DNA from: Congeria kusceri | Taxonomy: Eukaryota; Mollusca; Bivalvia; Myida; Dreissenidae | Assembly: GCA_027627225.1 (NCBI GenBank) | Contig: JAPFQT010000089.1 | Coordinates: 620,001-684,000 of the forward strand | Length of the DNA stretch: 64,000 nucleotides | Reading direction: 5' to 3' | Part shown: piece by piece, positions 34,553 through 46,109 of the stretch | Position numbering within the stretch: position 1 is the first letter of the stretch | Layout of the letters: each line of letters begins with the position of its first letter | Position numbers and translations under genes: made by a program | Notes under the pieces: generated by a model | Seen by the model: the letters and a program-made list of their open reading frames with translations, nothing else | Told to the model about the DNA's origin: nothing | Database searches by the model: none

Positions 34553-34745
34553 ATGCTTCCGTCCAATGTCTACATGACGCCATTACAGAAGCAGTGCAAC
34601 ATGGTGATTTGGGTCTGGGTGTGCCAGTGGCAGACTATCTTACCACAGCAGTATGAGTGGAAGAAGATCAACCAGGTACAACAGGTACCCACCACCTTCA
34701 AGACACAACCCTCCGTGGCGCCCAGTTACAATTCATTCTCCACAG
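34553..34745 (+). CDS. Third exon of the polyglutamine protein
   Basis: Acceptor 'gtgctattacag', donor 'ccacag/gtatgt'. Reading on in phase 0 gives M-L-P-S-N-V-Y-M-T-P-L-Q-K-Q-C, a Trp-rich segment and a Pro/Ser/Gln tail, phase 1 out. Another frame of the same exon reads A-S-V-Q-C-L-H-D-A-I-T-E-A-V-Q-H-G-D-L-G, which looks more protein-like but meets a TGA within the exon. Either the phase-0 reading is right, or there is a frameshift or a skipped exon upstream. I place the exon with more confidence than its frame. Confidence 0.5.
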
Positions 34746-34929
34746 GTATGTGGGATGGTTTATTTCTGGGCTTTGTCTGGCTCAAAATTTTCTTCAGCCA
34801 AATTCGCCTTAACAATGATGAAATTCTCCTTTTAGCTGTTTTATGGGGTTTCATGAAGAAAAGGTTGTAGCCAAACATAATTTTCTTACGCCAAATGTGC
34901 TCTTTAGCCATAGGCTAATTTGGTTAAAG

Positions 34930-35760
34930 TTAGGTATTCCTGTCATATTTTCAAAAGTTCTTGGTCAATCTTCATGAAACTTTACAGAAATGTTTCTTGG
35001 GTGGTCCTCTACCAAAGCTGTGAAAATGGTTCCGCTTCACTGCACAAGATGGCCACCAGAGCTAAAAATAGAATTATATCTAAACGTCATTTTCTTCTAA
35101 ACCTATGGCTAGATTTTCAAATAATTTTACGCAAATGTTTGTTTATGTTTCTCTACCAAACTTATTCAAATGGTTGGTCCCCTATCAAACCTGTAAAAAA
35201 AATGGCTCCGCTTCCCTGCACTAGATGGCCGCCAGAGCTAAAAATAGAATTAGATCTTAACGCCATTTTCTTCTAAACCTATAGCTAGATTTTCAAATAA
35301 TTTTACACAAATGTTTGTTTGGTGTTCCTCTACCAAACTTATTCAAATGGTTCTGCCTCACTGCACAAAATGGCCACTAGAGCTAAAAATAGAATTTGCG
35401 TTTTATTTTCATATTCCTGTCATATTTTCAAAAGTTCTTGGTCAATCTTCATGAAACTTTACAGAAATGTTCCTTAAATGGTTCTCTACCAAACCTGTGA
35501 AAATTGTTCCGCTTCACTGCACAAAATGGCCACCAGAGCTAAAAAAATAATTGTCTCAACGCCATTTTCTTCTAAACCTATGGCTAGATTTTTAAATAAA
35601 TTTTACGCAATTGTTTGTTTAGTGTTCCTCTACCAAACTTATTCATATGTTTCCGCCTCACTGCACAAAATGGCCACTAGAGCTTAAAACAGAATCTGCT
35701 TTACAGTTTTGTATTCCTGTCATATTTTCTAAAGTTCTTGATCAATCTTGATCACAATGT
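34930..35760. repeat. Degenerate array, 'ctctaccaaacttattcaaa' family
   Basis: Repeated blocks with 'cttcatgaaactttacagaa', 'ctgcacaaaatggccaccag' and 'cttctaaacctatggctaga'. Short open frames across it are repeats of the same few codons and are not genes. Confidence 0.75.
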
Positions 35761-36000
35761 GCTCATGGTGAGCTTTTAGGATTTCCTTTTGTCCGTCATC
35801 TGTCGTGCGTCGTGTGTCAACATTTTCATTCAAAGAACATCTCCTAAACGGTTGGGCAGATTTTCACCAATCTTCACAGGAATGATCCTTGGGTGACCCT
35901 CTTTCAAAATTGTTCAAATCATTCCAGTCCACTGCACATGCAGGTCACAAGAGCTAACAAACGGGCCCTAAGGGCCCTAGGACGCTCACCTGAGACCTTG
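35755..36000. repeat. Array cap with AGCTCACC/GGTGAGCT dyad
   Basis: Contains 'gtgctcatggtgagctttt' and 'ttgtccgtcatctgtcgtgcg', then a repeat unit, and ends 'gggccctaagggccctag' with 'gctcacctgag'. Similar caps occur near 37150-37370, 55350-55430 and 62938-62970, always next to tandem arrays. I infer they are the ends of one class of array-carrying repeat. Confidence 0.6.
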
Positions 36001-37140
36001 TAACCCAATTGGAATTTGCATCCGGGAGGCATGGCTTATTTTTATCTCAGGGGCATAATATGAACAATCTTGAACAAGCCTCTGGGCCTTTCGGTTTCAG
36101 GTAAGTGTTCTTAAAGTAACATTGCTATTTATGTCTATATAGCGCATGTGACCCCTCGGGGTGCCACCAGATTTGACCCTCGGGGCATAATTTGAACAAT
36201 CTTTGGAGAGGACCACTATGCAATGTTACATACCAAATATATGAAAGCTGTTGGCCTTGCGGTTTCGAGAAGAAGATTTTTAAAGATATTTTGCTATTAA
36301 AATTGATATAAACCATGTGACCTCCGGGGCGTGACCAGTTTTGACCCCAGGGGCATAATTTGAACAATCTTTGGAGAGGACTAATTTGAACAATATTTCT
36401 AGAGGACCAGTTTAGGATGTTACATACCAAATATGAAACCTCTGGGCCTTGTAGTTTCAGAGGAGACGATTTTTAAAATCATTTGCCATATATTCTATAT
36501 AAACAATATGACCCCTGGGGCTTAGCACGTTTTGAAACCAGGGGAATAAAACCTCTGGGCCTTTAGTTTTCAGAGGAGAATATTTTAAAAGTCACATTGC
36601 TATATATTCTAAATAACAATGTGACCCCTGGAGCGTGGCCAGTTTTGACCCCAGGGGCATAATTTGAACTAATCTTTGTAGAGGACCACTATAGGAGGTT
36701 AAATACCAAATATGAAACCTCTGGGTCTAATGGTTTCAGAGGAAAAGATTAGAGTCATTTTGTTATATATTCTATATAAACCATGTGACCCCCTGGGCTT
36801 GACCCGTTTTGACCCCAGGGTCATAATTTGAACAAACTTTGTAAAGGACCACTAAAGGATGTTACATACCAGATATAAAACCTTCGGGCCTTGCTGTTTC
36901 AGAGGACAAGATTTTTAAAGTAATTTTGCTATATATTCTATATAAAAAATGTGACCCCCGGGGCGTGGCCCGTTTTGACCCCAGGGGCATAATTTGAGCA
37001 AACTTTGTTAAGGACCACTAAAGAATGTTACATACCAGATATGAAACCTCTGGGCCTTGCGGTTTCAGAGTAGATTTTTAGAGTCATTTTGCTATATATT
37101 CTATATAAACCATATGACCCCCTCTTTCAGAGAAGATTTT
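36000..37140. repeat. Tandem array, forward orientation, unit about 160 bp
   Basis: Recurring 'gaccccaggggcataatttg', 'aggaccactaaaggatgtta', 'cataccaaatatgaaacctc' and 'tatataaaccatgtgacccc'. About seven degenerate copies. The same family appears in reverse orientation at 37400-38430. Confidence 0.85.
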
Positions 37141-37400
37141 TAAAGATTACACTTTTTAAATCTATTTTTAGCTCAAGTGACCTACATTTGCAACGGACCG
37201 TAACGATTTGAACAAATTTGAAAGAGGGTCACCCATGTGAAGTTTGGTGAAAATCTGCCAAGTGGTTTAGAAGCAGATGTTGTTTGAATGAAAAGTTGAC
37301 GACGCACGCATGCACGACGGACATCGGGCAATCACAAAAGCTCACCATGAGCACTTTGTGATCAGCTGAGTTAAAAATAGATTTAAACACTAAAAACTTT
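37140..37400. repeat. Centre of inversion between opposed arrays
   Basis: Contains 'agctcaagtgacc' and, about 180 bp on, 'aaaagctcaccatgagcact', the inverse of the cap at 35755. The array flips orientation across this segment. Confidence 0.75.
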
Positions 37401-38432
37401 AGAAATCTTCTTCTCTGAAACCCCAAGGCTTGGAGCTTTCATATTTGATATGTGACATCCATTAGTGGTCCTCTACAAAGATTGTTTCAATGATGCCCCT
37501 GGGGTCAAAACTGGCCAGGCCCCGGAGGTCACATGGTTTATATAGACTTGTATAGCAAAATGACTTTAAAAATCTTCTTCTCTGTAACTGCAAGGCCTAG
37601 AGGTTTCATATTTGGTATGTAACATTGTACAGTGGTCCTCTACAAAGATTGTTCAAATGATGTCCATGGGGTCAAAACTGGCCACACCCCGGGGATCACA
37701 TGGTTATATAGACTTAAATAGCCAAATGACTTTAACAATCTTCTTCTCTGAAACCGCAAGGCCTAAAGGTTTCATTTTGGTATGTAACATTGTATAGTGG
37801 TCCTCTACAAAGATTGTTCAAATGCAGCCCCTGGAGTCAAAACTGGGCACACCCCGGGTTCACATATTTTATATAGATTTAAATAGGAAAATGACTTAAA
37901 AAATATTCTCTGAAACCTCAAGGCCCAGAGGTTTCATATTTGGTATATAATATTGTATAGTGGTCCTCTATAAAGATTGTTCAAATGATGCCCTGGGGTC
38001 AAAACTGGCCACACCCACGGAGGTCTCAATCTTTATATAGACTTAAATAGCAAAATGATTTTAAAATATTCTTGTCTGAAACCACAAGGCCCAGAGGTTT
38101 CATCTTTGGTATGTAATATTGTAAAGTGGTCCTCTACAAAAATTGTTCAATGATGCCCATGGGGTCGAAACTGGCCGCACCCTGGGGCTCATATGGTTTA
38201 TATAGACGTAAATGGCAATTTGATTTTAAAAATCTCCTTTCAAACCACAAGGCACAGAGGTTTCATATTTGGTTGGAAACATTGTATAGTTGTCCTCTAC
38301 AAAGATTGTTCACATGATGCTCCTGGGGTAAAAACTGGCCACACCCCAGGGCTCACATGGTTTATATAGGCTTAAATAGCAAAATGACTTTAAAAATCTT
38401 CTCCTGAATCTGCAAGACCTAGAGGTTTCATA
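37400..38432. repeat. Tandem array, reverse orientation, unit about 160 bp
   Basis: Reverse complement of the family at 36000-37140: 'tggtcctctacaaagattgt', 'gatgcccctggggtcaaaac', 'gcaaggcctagaggtttcat'. It is cut by the LINE and resumes at 43089. Confidence 0.85.
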
Positions 38433-38532
38433 CAAGATAAGACAAAACAACAGTTTATTGTGTAAATATAGGCCACCGGCCCAAAATACAGAGTACACAT
38501 TACAGAAATATCATGAATTGAGTTGTGTTGAG

Positions 38533-41500
38533 TCAATTTAAATCTACATCTTTCTTTTTCATTATTTCATTAACAAAGAATGCTATGTTTTTAAATTTTC
38601 TGTCATCTAAAATTTGCATAAGATTACAGATATTATGAAAATTATGTTCACCATTAAACCGTGAAAAAAAATATTTTTGCCTCTCTTGGCTATATTTAGA
38701 ACATTTAAAAAATGCATGAAACTCGTCTTCAATACAGTTGTCAAAACAGTGAACTAAACAATAACTACAAATGCGGTTTTCTCTTGAAATCCCTAAATGT
38801 TGACCAGTTTCAATGGCTAATTTATGACTTGAAAAGCGGAATCTAGAATGATTTTCGAGCAAAGAATGGTATATGGATATATAAATATTTTTCTGGATTT
38901 AACATAGATTTAAAGTGTTTGTATGTATCACATCTTGGGGAACTTCTAATGCTTTCTAGCCAGTCCTGTCTTTTACAATCAACCAGTCTATGTCTAAACG
39001 ACAGTAAAAATAACTCTATGTTTCCTACCTTTTGACTAAGCCAAACAAAACCAAACCCATAGCTGAACAAAATATTTTTTATATATGTAACCCAATTTTT
39101 TCTTCCAATATCGTCTTGTCGTTTTAACATTATATAACAATTTCTTGGATATCGATTTTCTGTCATACTAATTAACTTACACCAATATTTAATGCATTTT
39201 ACATGGTGTTCTATACAAAGAGGTAATCTACCACATTCTCCTAATACAACACTGTCATTGACACAGTTATTTACACCAAGAAAATCTTTACAATACTGAA
39301 TTTGAACTTGCTCAAGAACATCTGAGAATTCTATTCCGTATATTTCTGATCCATAAGTAAGTATAGGCTTGACCATGGAATCAAACAATTTAAAACAATC
39401 AGTATGCGAAAAATATCCAAAAGATTTCTGGTAAGATTTAATAGCAAATATGGATTTTCTGGCCTCTGCGCGAGTTTTTCTTTAGCTTTTCTCCATGATA
39501 ATTTTGGTGTAAATAGAAGACCCATATATTTATACACTGATGTGACATTAACCGGCTTGTCGTCATAAACCCATTGTTCGTATGATCTAAGTGGACCGCC
39601 GTTTCTAAATACGATTATTTCAGTCTTTTGTTAGTTAATTGTCATACCAGTGTTTTTACAAAATTCAGAAATGGGGTTCAATTGTGATTGTAACTCAACA
39701 GCAGTATCAGCGCAGCTCGCAACGTCGTCTGCAAAAACAATACATATTATATCTGAAATTTCTTCGGTGATAAAAATGCCCCTATGACCTTTAGATCTTA
39801 GGAAGGGAGACAACTCATTTATGTACAGGTTGAAGATTATAGTGCTACTTACATCCCCTTGTCTAGTCCCTATGTTACGTTTAAAGTTTTGTGTAGCGTA
39901 ATTATCATTAGCTGTCACACATCCGTGTAAATTGGAATACATAGATTTTAATACTTGAAATAGCTTTCCCCTTACTCCATTCCTAAACATAGTTGCAAAT
40001 AATTTATGAAGAATCAGCCCATCAAAGGCCTTTTGGAAGTCCACGTATAAAACATAAAGTCTACCCCCGGGTCTACATATATATTTTTGAACCATGCTTT
40101 GAAGAGTAAATAAATTATCGATCGTTGAATATGGGGTACGGAAACCAGCTTGTGATTCTTCGATTTTGTCATATATATCGGCCCATTTGCATAACCTGTT
40201 ATACACAATATTAGGGAATATTTTATACATTACATTAATTCGTGATATACCCCTATAGTTAGAAGGGTCATCTTCAGCACCTGACTTATACACCGGGACG
40301 ATAATAATATCTTGCCAAATAGCTGGGAAATGTCCAGTAAATAAAATCTGATTAAACAGGGCAAGGAGTATCGGTTTTATTATATGAATTGTAGTTTTGT
40401 AAAATTCGGCTCCAATACCATCAGTCCCTTGCGACTTTCCACATTTAAGTTTTAAAATACTTTGCGTTAGTTCTTCATCAGTTATCTCGGAATCCAAGAT
40501 TTGATCCTGCTCATCGCCATTTGCGTACGACTCTAAATATAGATCGCGCAAATTTGGTTGATTTTCCTTAAAAAGCAGGCTTTTAAAATAGTCATGCCAC
40601 GCACCTGCGTCTATATAAGGAGTATCCTTATTTCTTACGTTTTGACTACCCTTTATTAATGTCCAAAATAACTTTGGGTTTGAACGAGATAAAACTAACT
40701 CGTTTCTTTTTGCGGTTTGATATAATTGCTTTTTAGCAAAACAAATATTTTTAAATTCACTACGGAGCGTTACATATCGCTGATAATCCAGTACATTGTT
40801 AGTCACTCGAAACTTCCGTAGTGTCGCGCACTTCGATTGTTTAGCCACGTTACATTCTTTATCCCACCATCGTTGATTATCTGAGTTGTCATTGCTACTT
40901 TGAGAATTAGTTGTATAATTTTACCCTCATTTCGGATGCTGAGTATTTGTACAAATATATTATTCTATCAACAGTGCCGTCAATATCCTCATTAGCGATT
41001 AAATTAAATATCTGCGCATGTTCAGATTTACATTTATTTTCAAATAATCTTAAGAATTTATCCTTGTGCGTATCCTTCCATTTATATTTTTCTATTTTCG
41101 CCAGGCCTTCGCTACAGTTTTGTACGTGATTATGTTCGCGAGTGTCAACATCAGTGCTTTTTGTTTTGCCTAATAATAATTTAGAACATACAGGCAAATG
41201 ATCGGATTCGTCACGCATATCAATATTAAAATAAGTAACATGCGAAAATAGTTCTGTAGATACAATATGATAATCAACAACACTAGCACCATTATTAGTA
41301 AGGCATGTAAAATTTCCTACAACATCATCATACATACGCCCATTTAAAATATGCATATCATGTTATTCCATGGAAGATCAAAAATATCAGAGTTATAGTC
41401 AACATTCATATTGTAGATGTTATCTATATTATCATCTGGTATGTAATCTAATAAATATTTAGTACGTGCATTCAAATCGCCAGCTAAATATATATATGCA

Positions 41501-41950
41501 TCTGGGTAAAGGGCTGAAATATTAAAATCAATAACTTTAATTCCATTTTTCTCATTCATTTTCTCATATATTGGTGACCTTTCTGGTGAAACATAAGCAA
41601 TATACAATATTATATCTCTCATAGAACTATATACAGAACTTTTAATATACATAACTATGCAGTCCTTATAATTGTGACATATTTGAAAAATAAAGTTATC
41701 TTTTAACAAATCATTTTTAATGTAAACAGTTATACCGCCGCTATTACGCCACGCAGTACCTAATTTTGTTTTAACATAAAACATGTATAACTAAATAGCA
41801 AGTTGCTAAATTCGTTATTATAATCACTCCATGTCTCTAATAAACCAATAATGTTGAACGATCGCAAATAATTGACAATGTCACTGTTATTTGCAAGATT
41901 TCTTAAGCCACATACATTCCATGTGATAATGCTTATGTTTACATTCGGGC
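38533..41950 (-). pseudogene. LINE ORF2: AP endonuclease and reverse transcriptase, broken
   Basis: Reading 5' to 3' on the minus strand: an endonuclease start near 41935 (I-T-W-N-V-C-G-L-R-N-L, then L-L-E-T-W), G-G-I-T-V-Y-I-K, A-G-D-L-N-A-R, and S-D-H-L-P-V near 41200. The reverse transcriptase occupies 39631-40848: G-T-D-G-I-G-A-E-F-Y, Y-V-D-F-Q-K-A-F-D, G-T-R-Q-G-D, and the catalytic F-A-D-D. A C-terminal Cys/His segment (R-I-C-S-Y-C then I-E-D-E-F-H-A-F-F-K-C) lies at 38533-38862. Frame breaks occur near 41790, 41350, 39480 and 38860, with a TAA just after M-T-I-N at 39631. Confidence 0.85.
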
Positions 41951-42233
41951 CTTGACCTCTGTTCTTATTTACTCCGCCTGCAGCCTCAATTTCGCTTTCT
42001 TATCCAGACTGTTCCGCATCACTGCCGTCACTGTCATGCATTCCCACCTCCCGGTGGCTATTAGTCATGCGTGTATATTGTCCCCTACTGGTATTGCCAA
42101 TTCTTGTGATTTCCCCATATAAGTCGTCGTATTTGTATACTGCATTGTCAACACCAACTAATCAAAGCGCATTGTCCTTGATTTCGTGCCTGAACTAATC
42201 GCTTTCCAAGTTCACGCCTTTTCGTAGTTGAAC

Positions 42234-43028
42234 TCACTCAGTAAAGTCCTCGCGTACTGAAAACTCTGATTGCCTGTCAAAAATTTGCCTTGACTTTCTA
42301 AGAATGGTGTCACGATCCTTGTAGCGTGCAAATTTTGCTATAATTGGGCATTTATCAGCATTTCTACTACCTACTCGATGTGCTGTCTCTATTTCTGCAT
42401 GTTCTAATTCTGACAGCCCAAGTTTGTCCTTAATAAAATGCCTCACTTTCTGTTCTGTGTCTTCCCACTTTTCCCTGAGTTTACCTGGTATCCCGTGAAA
42501 ACGCAGATTATTTCGACGTGAATGACCTTCAAGGCTGTCCACTTTTGCGCTTAGGTTATAAATCTGCCTTTTCATATCTTGGTTTTCTTCCTTTAAAGTT
42601 TCGTTTTCTAATTTCAGCAAATTTACTGTATTGCTAATGTCATCAACTTTAGAGTTAATGGATGACAAATCAGCGCGCACATCAGCTTTCATTTCTCGTA
42701 GAAAAGCCATTACCTCATTGTCCTGGTTAGATCTTGTCGTTCGTTTGTGTGTATCATGTGTATCTTGAGAAGGTGTCAAAGACGGTGACGATGGTGTTAT
42801 CGCTGCCTCAGCGAACGATAACGTCCTTTGTTTTTGCGTACGCGGCGGTCCAGAATTCGTCTCCACATCCCCACCCAGTAACGTCAACGCAGACAGAGCA
42901 ATAGCAAGCCGTAAACATACACTTATACTCCGCCTGCCCACACACAGTGTACACAGCTTACTTTTTGTTTTCCTCGGCATCACAAATAATCCAATTCTCA
43001 ACCTATAAACCACTATATCTATCCCCAT
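42234..43028 (-). CDS. LINE ORF1: coiled-coil RNA-binding protein with 2A-like N-terminus
   Basis: An intact frame of 264 residues. Residues 54-61 are D-V-E-T-N-S-G-P after a hydrophobic stretch (A-L-S-A-L-T-L-L-G-G), matching the 2A recoding motif except that Ser59 replaces the first Pro. A Ser/Thr/Pro-rich segment follows, then a coiled coil of about 60 residues with Leu/Ile heptads (from about 105 to 170), then R-R-N-N-L-R-F-H-G-I-P, the RRM-type region of LINE ORF1 proteins, ending E-D-F. The protein would form trimers and bind the LINE RNA. The start could also be the second Met (residue 17). It is the only unbroken gene of this element. Confidence 0.8.
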   Translation of the reverse strand: MGIDIVVYRLRIGLFVMPRKTKSKLCTLCVGRRSISVCLRLAIALSALTLLGGDVETNSGPPRTQKQRTLSFAEAAITPSSPSLTPSQDTHDTHKRTTRSNQDNEVMAFLREMKADVRADLSSINSKVDDISNTVNLLKLENETLKEENQDMKRQIYNLSAKVDSLEGHSRRNNLRFHGIPGKLREKWEDTEQKVRHFIKDKLGLSELEHAEIETAHRVGSRNADKCPIIAKFARYKDRDTILRKSRQIFDRQSEFSVREDFTE

Positions 43029-43088
43029 TTTTCAAAATTTTACAGAGCAAATTTCACGTGCAGCCGTTACCAAGGGACACAACTCGTA

Positions 43089-43397
43089 TATATTTGTGAC
43101 ATTCTCTTGTGGTCCTCTACAAAGATTCTTCAAATGATGCTCCTGGGGTCAAAACTGGCCACACGACGTGGCTCACATGGTTTATATTTTTGAATAGCAT
43201 AATGACTTTAAAAATCTTCTCTGAAACTGCAAGGCCCAGATGTCTTGTATTTGGTATGTAACATTGTACAGTGGTCCTCTACATAGATTGGTCAAATGAT
43301 GCCCCTGGTTTATATAGACTTAAATAGGAAAACGACTTTACAAATCTTCTCGGAAATTGCAAGGCCCAGAGTTTCATATTTGGTATGTAACATTGTA
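43089..43397. repeat. Array remnant between two insertions
   Basis: About two units of the reverse-orientation array ('ggtcctctacaaagattctt', 'gatgctcctggggtcaaaac') between the LINE and the inverted-repeat element. Confidence 0.85.
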
Positions 43398-45490
43398 CAC
43401 TAGAGACAGACTTCCCAAAAACCGTCGGTCCGACAGGCATGACCAGCAAAATTTGAGTGGGTCGGACATTTATTTACTAAGAATCGGTCCGACCATCCAA
43501 CAGCTTTTCCAAGACCTATTCCTATATGTAACTGGATAAAAGATATCTAATATTGGAGCAATTGAATACAGCTTCGCTATATTGTGAGCCACATTTTGCA
43601 AATCGACCCTGGATCTGATCATGTTTTGTGTTTTTTTCCTGCTCAATAATGATTATCTTATTACCCCAACTGCCGTAAATAAATCCTGTTTAGTGCAAAT
43701 TTTCGTGCCTTCATCGCTACTTTTTCATTTAAACTTGTGATATGCGACAAAATATAACATGTCCTTTCACTGGAGTCGCTTTAATTAGCAGCCTAATTTT
43801 AAATAGCTGTTTTGTCATGAAAAAAGTGCTGTAAGTGATAGATCAATACTAACCTATACAACAACGACGTTATCGATACGGCGTAACTGCTTTTGCGTTT
43901 TAGAGGCAAAATAATTGGTGTCTACAAAAGATCTAGACCGAGTAAAAATATGACACATACAATTTGCACATCCGTCGCGATTTTATAGACACCTAATTGT
44001 GTTGCACTACAAAACTTTTATACAAAAATAAAGATTTCACAATTCTTTGCGCTACAAATTGTTTATATCACGGTCAATACGTCCAAGCTTTCCATAAAGA
44101 TGATGTGACGTTGTGATTGTCAGCATAATTTTTGCTGGCTTTTTTGAGCTAACCACGGGATTTACAACAAATAACAAAGGCATACTAAATGTTAATAGAA
44201 TATGTGTGTTTGTCATGTGAACAGTAAAATTCAGATAGACGTTTCAGATTTGCGTGGTCATATCTTAGTTTGATATTAATTAAATGTATTGTATATTTTA
44301 TGTTATGGATGTTAACAACAATAAAAAAGGTGAGCAATTTCATTTGCTGTTTGAGATCGTGAAAACACGATACTGTATACATGTGTACTATAGACTATAC
44401 ATTCATGGATGAATTTTCGGTTTGGCAAATTTTATTTCGGTCCGGCAAGTTTTGATAGGTTGTCGGACCGAATGTCTGACGCTTTTTTTTAGCTTTAGTC
44501 TGTACAGATCAATTATATCGCAATTCGCGGGGTCCATGGATCGCGATGGAGATATAGCGGGATCTCGATATTATTTGTCAGGTCATTCATGTACATGTAA
44601 AAACTATCATATTTTCCCAATAATCTCAAAACATACATGTAATTAACTCGCCTATTGCATTGTTGTTAACATCCACAATGTGTTATATCGATATGTAAAA
44701 TATTCCATTTGAAAATAAATTCTAATATTATTCCTCGTAATTAATTTCAAATTGTGTATAATAAATTCCAAATCCGAAACGCCTATCCGAAATTTACTGT
44801 TCACATGACGTAAACGCAAATCCTATATACAATTAAACTGCACATGTATTTCGTATAAATCCTTTGTTCTGCTAGAAAAGCGTGCACAAATTAGGCTGAC
44901 ATGTACAATGTCACATCATCCTCATGGAAAGCGTGGGTGTATTCATTGCCGTATTAAAACTTTGAAAAGCAGAGAACATTGAGGTCTTTACTTTTGAATA
45001 AAAGTTTTGTAGTACATAACAACAAATTTGGTTATCTATATCACAAACGATGTGAAGTTAGTACTTCCTCTTAAACAAAAAAGAAACAGAAAAATGTTGC
45101 GCCACATCGATTACGTTATTGTCGTTCAGAAAGGTCAGTATTGATCTAAGACATACGGTTACTTTACATACCCTCCACTTGGTAATGCGGCTGCTAATTA
45201 AAGCGACATCAGTGAAAGGACGTTGTCATGGGTGGCACGCGCGATGTAAGCTGAAGACGTTCAACTGTGTAACTTTGATGTTGAGCGGGTCGAGTTATTG
45301 TTTGTCGCACTACAAGAGTGTGAATGAAAGAGTAGCGATGTAGGTGCCAAAATGCAGACCAAACTGGATTTATTTATGAATGTCCTGTAATAGTAAACTA
45401 TTGAAGTACGTGGGAAAAAATTGGGATCCATGGCGGACTCGTGATATATTTTATATCACAAAATAATGGATCACCATATAACAGATCTGC
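43398..45490. mobile_element. 2.1-kb inverted-repeat (fold-back) insertion
   Basis: The array unit is interrupted at 'gtaacattgtaca' (43385-43397) and resumes at 'gtgtatagtggttcc' (about 45493), so the segment between is an insertion. Most of it is one imperfect palindrome: the left arm (about 43640-44400) and right arm (about 44590-45400) pair along their length. Matching blocks include 'cactggagtcgctttaatta' with its inverse near 45190, 'catgtgaacagtaaaa' with its inverse near 44800, and 'ggatgttaacaacaat' with its inverse near 44664. The spacer (44400-44590) and the left outer end share 'cggtccg' motifs. No coding frame of note; terminal repeats and target duplication are unclear. Confidence 0.75.
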
Positions 45491-45640
45491 AGTGTATAGT
45501 GGTTCCCTACAAAGATTGTTCAAAAGATGCCCCTGGGGTCAAAACTGGCGAAGCCCCAGGGGTCACATAGTTTGTATAAACTTAAATAGCAAAATGACTT
45601 TTGAATCTTCTCTGAGACCGCAAGACCCAGTTTCTTCAAA
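45490..45640. repeat. Last unit of the opposed array
   Basis: One unit of the 'ctacaaagattgttcaaaag' / 'gatgcccctggggtcaaaac' family, in the same orientation as 37400-38432. It marks the right end of this array block. Confidence 0.8.
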
Positions 45641-46070
45641 GAAAAATAGTGGTTATAAGATTGGCATATGTTGTTTGGTGGGCATCTGGGTCGCTTTTTG
45701 TTTCCATTCTCTAACTCGAGAATGGATTGAGCTATTGTAATGAAACTTCATACATAGGTACCTTATAGCAAGACCTCGCCTGGGATTGCATATGGGGTGG
45801 GTGGGGTTGAGGTCAAGGTCACCGTTACTAAAAATTGAAAAACAGTTTCCGCTCAATAACTTCAGAACGCATCGAGATATTTTAATACATAGATACCTTA
45901 TATTGAGACCTCTCTTGGGTTTTCATATGGGGTGGTAGGGGTCAAGGTCATCATTACTAAAAATAGACAAACGGTTTCCGTTCAATAACTTGAGAAGGAT
46001 CGAGATATTTTAATGAAACTTCATACATAGATACCATATATCGAAACCTCGCTTGGGGTTGCATATTACA
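45640..46070. repeat. Tandem array, unit about 150 bp
   Basis: Three degenerate units with 'aacttcatacatagataccatat', 'catatggggtggg', 'ggtcaaggtcaccgttacta' and 'cggtttccgttcaataactt'. Non-coding. Confidence 0.75.
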
Positions 46071-46109
46071 ATTTTTTTTTTAACAATTGCACATATTCAC
46101 CACTTGGCT

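Larger units (their letters stand above)
38433..43088 (-). mobile_element. Near-full-length APE-type LINE (CR1/L2-like), decayed
   Basis: An insertion of about 4.65 kb whose ends are fixed by the interrupted array unit: 'gaggtttcata' on the left continues as 'tatttgtgacatt' on the right. ORF1 and ORF2 lie in order on the minus strand, with a short 3' end lacking poly(A). ORF2 has an endonuclease and a reverse transcriptase but carries at least four frame changes and one in-frame stop, so this copy is inactive. The presence of ORF1 and a 5' region suggests it was not 5'-truncated. The clade call rests on domain order and the 2A-like motif of ORF1. Confidence 0.85.

Noticed and set aside
39331..39537. 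68-codon minus frame as a separate gene
   Set aside because: It is part of LINE ORF2 before and after a frameshift; the other frame from 39480 on reads as the proper continuation.
40911..41129. 72-codon plus frame
   Set aside because: Antisense shadow of the LINE ORF2 endonuclease region.
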